Position numbers and translations under genes: made by a program. From Haliea sp040222615 (GTDB lineage Bacteria > Pseudomonadota > Gammaproteobacteria > Pseudomonadales > Halieaceae): DNA of 24,282 bases. Below, piece after piece: positions 21,436 through 24,282 of the stretch. Position 1 is the stretch's first letter. Each line of letters starts with the position of its first letter. The stretch is taken from the NCBI RefSeq assembly GCF_040222615.1, contig NZ_JAVKCQ010000152.1:1-24282 (forward strand), given 5' to 3'. The notes below the pieces were generated by a model, which saw only the letters and a list, made by a program, of their open reading frames with translations, was not told where the DNA came from and searched no databases.

Positions 21436-23748
21436 ATGACAGCAGCGACAACGGGGGCACAGACAACCCGGGACCCCGTCTGCGGCATGACCGTGGACGC
21501 GGCCACCGCCAAACATCACAGCGAATATCAGGGCCAGACCTGGCACTTCTGCGCCGCGCGCTGCCGCGAACAATTCGAGGCGGAGCCGGAGCGATATCTG
21601 GGCGAGCGCCCCGAACCCGCGGCCGCCATCCCCGGTGCCATCTACACCTGCCCCATGCACCCGGAGGTGCGCCAGCAGGGCCCCGGCGACTGCCCGATCT
21701 GCGGCATGGGGCTGGAGCCGGAGGAGGTCACCGCGGATACCGGCCCCTCGGCGGAACTGCTGGATATGACCCGCCGCTTCTGGATCGGCCTGGCGCTGGC
21801 ACTGCCTGTGTTCCTGCTGGAGATGGGCAGTCACCTGTTTGCCACCGAGAGGCTACTGGCACCGCAATGGTCAAACTGGGTCCAGCTGGCGCTGGCGACG
21901 CCGGTCGTACTGTGGGCGGGCTGGCCGTTCTTCCTGCGCGGCTGGCGCTCGGTACTCAGCCGCCACCTGAACATGTTCACCCTCATTGCCATCGGCACCG
22001 GCGCCGCCTGGGGTTACAGCCTGGTCGCCACCGTGGCGCCGGGGATCTTTCCGGCGGCATTTCGCCAGCCCGACGGCTCGGTAGCGGTGTACTTCGAAGC
22101 GTCCGCCGTGATCATCGTGCTGGTGCTGCTGGGCCAGGTGCTGGAACTGCGCGCACGGGAAAAAACCTCGGGGGCGATCCGCGCCCTGCTCGACCTGGCG
22201 CCGGCCAGCGCTCGCCGCCTCGACACCCGGGGCGAAGAAGAGGATGTGCCACTGGACCAGGTCCAGGTGGGCGACCGGCTGCGGGTGCGCCCCGGTGACA
22301 AAATCCCCCTGGATGGCGAGATCCTGGAAGGCCGCTCCACAGTGGATGAATCCATGGTCACCGGCGAACCCCTGGCAGTGACCCGCGAGGTCGGCGACAA
22401 CGTCATCGGCGGCAGTATCAATGGTCGTGGCAGCTTTATCATGCGCGCCGACAAGGTGGGCCGCGACACCCTGCTGGCGCAGATCGTGCAGATGGTGGCC
22501 AGCGCCCAGCGCAGCCGCGCACCGATCCAGGGCCTGGCGGACCGGGTCGCCGGCTACTTTGTGCCGGCGGTGATCGCCGTGGCAGTGATCGCCTTCATCG
22601 CCTGGTCCCTGCTGGGGCCGCAACCACCCATGGCCTTCGCCCTGATCGCCGCGGTCAGCGTACTGATCATTGCCTGCCCCTGCGCCCTCGGCCTGGCCAC
22701 TCCGATGTCGATCATGGTCGGTATCGGCCGCGGGGCCGGCATGGGCGTGCTGATACGGGACGCCGAGGCGCTGGAGCGCATGGAGCGGGTGGATACGGTG
22801 GTGATCGACAAGACCGGCACCCTGACCGAGGGGAAGCCCGCAGTGACCGCGGTGCGGCCCGCCGAAAACTACGACGAGCGCTCCCTGCTGACCCTGGTGG
22901 CGGGGCTGGAGCAGGGCAGTGAACACCCCCTCGCCCAGGCCATCGTCGAGCGCGCACGGGAGCTGGAACTCACGCTGCCAGAGGCGACAGGCTTCGATGC
23001 CGAGAACGGCAAGGGCGTCACCGGGCAGGTCGACGGCAAGCGTGTAGCGGTGGGCAATCGCCTGCTGATGACTGCGGAGGGCGCCGACCTTGAGACGGAG
23101 GACAGTGCCGCCGAAGAGCTACGCAGGGAGGGGGCGACGGTCATCTTCGCGGCCGTGAATGGCGCTTTTGCCGGCCTGCTGGCGGTCGCCGACCCGGTCA
23201 AGGCAAGCAGCGGCGACGCTATCCAGGCGCTGCAGCAGGCGGGCCTGCGCGTGGTCATGCTCACCGGCGACAACCGCACCACCGCCACGGCAGTGGCGCG
23301 TACCCTGGGCATTGACGAGGTGGAAGCGGAGGTGCTGCCGGAGGACAAGGGCCGCGTGGTCCAGCGCCTGCGGGATGAGGGCCGGATGGTCGCCATGGTC
23401 GGCGACGGCATCAACGATGCCCCGGCACTGGCTACTGCTGATGTGGGCATCGCCATGGGCACAGGCACCGACGTCGCCATCGAAAGCGCCGGCATCACCC
23501 TGCTGCAGGGCGACCTCGGCGGTATCGTCCACGCCCTGCAGCTGTCCCGGGCGACCATGCGCAATATCCGCCAGAACCTGTTCTTCGCCTTTGCCTACAA
23601 TGCCGCGGGGGTGCCCATCGCAGCGGGTATCCTCTATCCGCTTACCGGCACGTTGCTGTCACCGATGATCGCCGCGGCGGCGATGTCACTGTCCTCGGTC
23701 AGCGTAATCAGCAACGCCTTGCGGCTGCGGAACAAGAGCCTGGCGTAA
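21436..23748 (+). CDS. copA: Cu(I)-exporting P-type ATPase with N-terminal YHS and metal-binding domains
   Basis: A 770-residue P1B-type ATPase of the inner membrane, expected to pump Cu(I) or Ag(I) out of the cytoplasm. A YHS domain (RDPVCGMTVD...FCAARCREQF, about 12-56) is followed by a heavy-metal-binding domain YTCPMHPEV...CPICGMGLEP (about 70-96). There is no classical HMA ferredoxin-like GMTCxxC domain. The membrane metal site is CPC (Cys414-Pro-Cys416), with Tyr721-Asn722 and Met750-SLSS, the Cu(I) signature. The actuator has TGEP (309-312), the phosphorylation site is Asp458 in DKTGT, SEHP is at 495-498, and GDGIND is at 656-661. The ATG at 21436 is chosen for GGAGG 6 nt upstream; earlier in-frame starts cross the promoter. 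It stands alone, with no copper chaperone gene next to it. Confidence 0.95.
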   Translation: MTAATTGAQTTRDPVCGMTVDAATAKHHSEYQGQTWHFCAARCREQFEAEPERYLGERPEPAAAIPGAIYTCPMHPEVRQQGPGDCPICGMGLEPEEVTADTGPSAELLDMTRRFWIGLALALPVFLLEMGSHLFATERLLAPQWSNWVQLALATPVVLWAGWPFFLRGWRSVLSRHLNMFTLIAIGTGAAWGYSLVATVAPGIFPAAFRQPDGSVAVYFEASAVIIVLVLLGQVLELRAREKTSGAIRALLDLAPASARRLDTRGEEEDVPLDQVQVGDRLRVRPGDKIPLDGEILEGRSTVDESMVTGEPLAVTREVGDNVIGGSINGRGSFIMRADKVGRDTLLAQIVQMVASAQRSRAPIQGLADRVAGYFVPAVIAVAVIAFIAWSLLGPQPPMAFALIAAVSVLIIACPCALGLATPMSIMVGIGRGAGMGVLIRDAEALERMERVDTVVIDKTGTLTEGKPAVTAVRPAENYDERSLLTLVAGLEQGSEHPLAQAIVERARELELTLPEATGFDAENGKGVTGQVDGKRVAVGNRLLMTAEGADLETEDSAAEELRREGATVIFAAVNGAFAGLLAVADPVKASSGDAIQALQQAGLRVVMLTGDNRTTATAVARTLGIDEVEAEVLPEDKGRVVQRLRDEGRMVAMVGDGINDAPALATADVGIAMGTGTDVAIESAGITLLQGDLGGIVHALQLSRATMRNIRQNLFFAFAYNAAGVPIAAGILYPLTGTLLSPMIAAAAMSLSSVSVISNALRLRNKSLA

Positions 23749-23755
23749 AAAGTTT

Positions 23756-23777
23756 CGGGGCAGGTCTTGCCGCCCCG
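23756..23777 (+). terminator. Hairpin after the copper ATPase gene
   Basis: CGGGGC at 23756-23761 pairs with GCCCCG at 23772-23777 around a 10-nt loop, 8 nt after the stop codon. The T-rich stretch TATTGCTTTTCTT begins about 14 nt later, too far for a standard intrinsic terminator but suggestive of transcript ending here. Confidence 0.35.
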
Positions 23778-23840
23778 TGTTGCACAGCGGTATTGCTTTT
23801 CTTAACTCTGCTGCGAGTTTCCCATTCCCGCTGGAGGCGG

Positions 23841-23875
23841 TGTGCCGTGTGCGGTGTGCGGTGTGCGGTGTGCGG
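23841..23875. repeat. 7-bp tandem repeat, five copies
   Basis: The unit TGTGCGG is repeated five times head to tail; the first copy is TGTGCCG and the other four are identical, followed by a partial TGT. It lies in the 167-nt gap between the copper ATPase and the HNH gene ends. Such arrays can expand or contract by slippage. No coding role is seen on either strand. Confidence 0.9.
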
Positions 23876-23915
23876 TGTTCAAGCCTGTACCGCCAGTCCG
23901 GGACAGCCGCAGCCT

Positions 23916-24282
23916 CTAGAATTCTTCTGGCGCCAAGATCTCCGCGGAGTTGCCATTGAGACGAATGTCGAAGCATCCGCGGTGCAACTGCCGGTGATGG
24001 AAGCGACACAGCGTCACCAGATTGTCCAGCCGCGTTTCCCCGCCTTCGGCCCAGTGCTGGATATGGTGGGCGTCGACGTACTCCGATTCCTGGCAGCCGG
24101 GATACTGGCAGACCCCGTCCCGCTCGCGCAGGGCGCGGCGAATGCGTTCCGGCACAATCCGTGACTTCCTGCCCACGTTCAGCACCTTGCCGGCATCATC
24201 CTCCAGCACCGTCACCAGCGAGGCATCGCAACTGATCCGCCGGGCGGTGGCCGGCGACAGCCACGGTTTGTCCTCAAAGTGT
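23916..24282 (-). CDS. HNH endonuclease (DUF222/13E12-like), C-terminal part
   Basis: The frame is open from the right edge of the window to a TAG at 23916-23918, giving 121 visible residues; the N-terminal part lies outside. It reads through TARRISCDASLVTVLEDDAGKVLNVGRKSRIVPERIRRALRERDG in normal family order, then the HNH core. Zinc-type cysteines CQYPGC precede the core DAHHIQHWAEGGETRLDNLVTLCRFHH, with catalytic HH, the Asn of LDNL and the final CRFHH. This matches the C-terminal HNH domain of DUF222-type proteins, abundant in actinobacteria (13E12 family) and also common in marine gammaproteobacteria. They are presumed DNA nucleases, often in several genomic copies. An internal GTG at 24215 is not the start because conserved sequence continues upstream. 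Confidence 0.88.
   Translation of the reverse strand, partial: HFEDKPWLSPATARRISCDASLVTVLEDDAGKVLNVGRKSRIVPERIRRALRERDGVCQYPGCQESEYVDAHHIQHWAEGGETRLDNLVTLCRFHHRQLHRGCFDIRLNGNSAEILAPEEF

Noticed and set aside
23793..24164. 123-codon plus-strand frame across the heptamer repeat and opposite the HNH gene
   Set aside because: Cys/Val/Arg repeats come from the heptamer, and the rest is antisense to the HNH domain.

Overview
The window is about 24 kb of GC-rich bacterial DNA, densely coding on both strands. PurT, a YtfJ-family protein, MipA/OmpV- and DUF1302-type outer-membrane proteins and Sec signal peptides point to a Gram-negative gammaproteobacterium. The P450, cupin, acyl-CoA ligase and RND/DUF1302/DUF1329 content fits a marine lipid- or steroid-using lineage such as Halieaceae (OM60/NOR5). 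That placement is an inference; no rRNA or other phylogenetic marker is present.

Layout from left to right. 1-528 (+) is the 3' part of an RNase HI gene with an in-frame stop codon. 532-3298 (-) is a compact three-gene operon: a DUF7064/7065-like protein, a cupin and a cytochrome P450. 3403-3984 (+) is a ytfJ-like periplasmic protein gene. 4027-5676 (-) encodes an unusual fusion of a prolyl-4-hydroxylase-type 2-oxoglutarate/Fe(II) oxygenase with a tubulin-tyrosine-ligase-like ATP-grasp ligase. 5789-7445 (+) holds a MipA/OmpV barrel gene and a glycerophosphodiester phosphodiesterase gene. 7483-13898 (-) is a tightly coupled four-gene envelope operon in the order YCF48-like propeller, RND (HAE3/MmpL-like) transporter, DUF1302 barrel, DUF1329 protein; its first three genes overlap by 4 nt at each junction. 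14233-16008 (+) carries a DUF2721 membrane protein and an exported M20 peptidase. 16067-17461 (-) is aspartokinase, preceded by a leader region rich in inverted repeats. 17700-18374 (+) is a glutathione S-transferase-like gene. 18408-19934 (-) is an acyl-CoA ligase preceded by tandem copies of its own start region. 20066-21247 (-) is purT. 21436-23748 (+) is a Cu(I) P-type ATPase. 23841-23875 is a 7-bp tandem repeat, and 23916-24282 (-) is the C-terminal part of an HNH endonuclease.

How the genes may work together. The P450 operon, the acyl-CoA ligase and the GST-like enzyme are typical of catabolism or modification of hydrophobic substrates. The YCF48/RND/DUF1302/DUF1329 operon looks like a trans-envelope machine for a hydrophobic molecule: an inner-membrane pump, an outer-membrane barrel, a LolB-like carrier and an exported propeller. 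Housekeeping genes (purT, lysC, copA, rnhA) are interspersed. I see no integrase, transposase, CRISPR array, tRNA or rRNA. The two best candidates for something little described are the oxygenase-ligase fusion and the four-gene envelope operon. The lysC leader and the duplicated start region upstream of the ligase gene are the most interesting non-coding structures.
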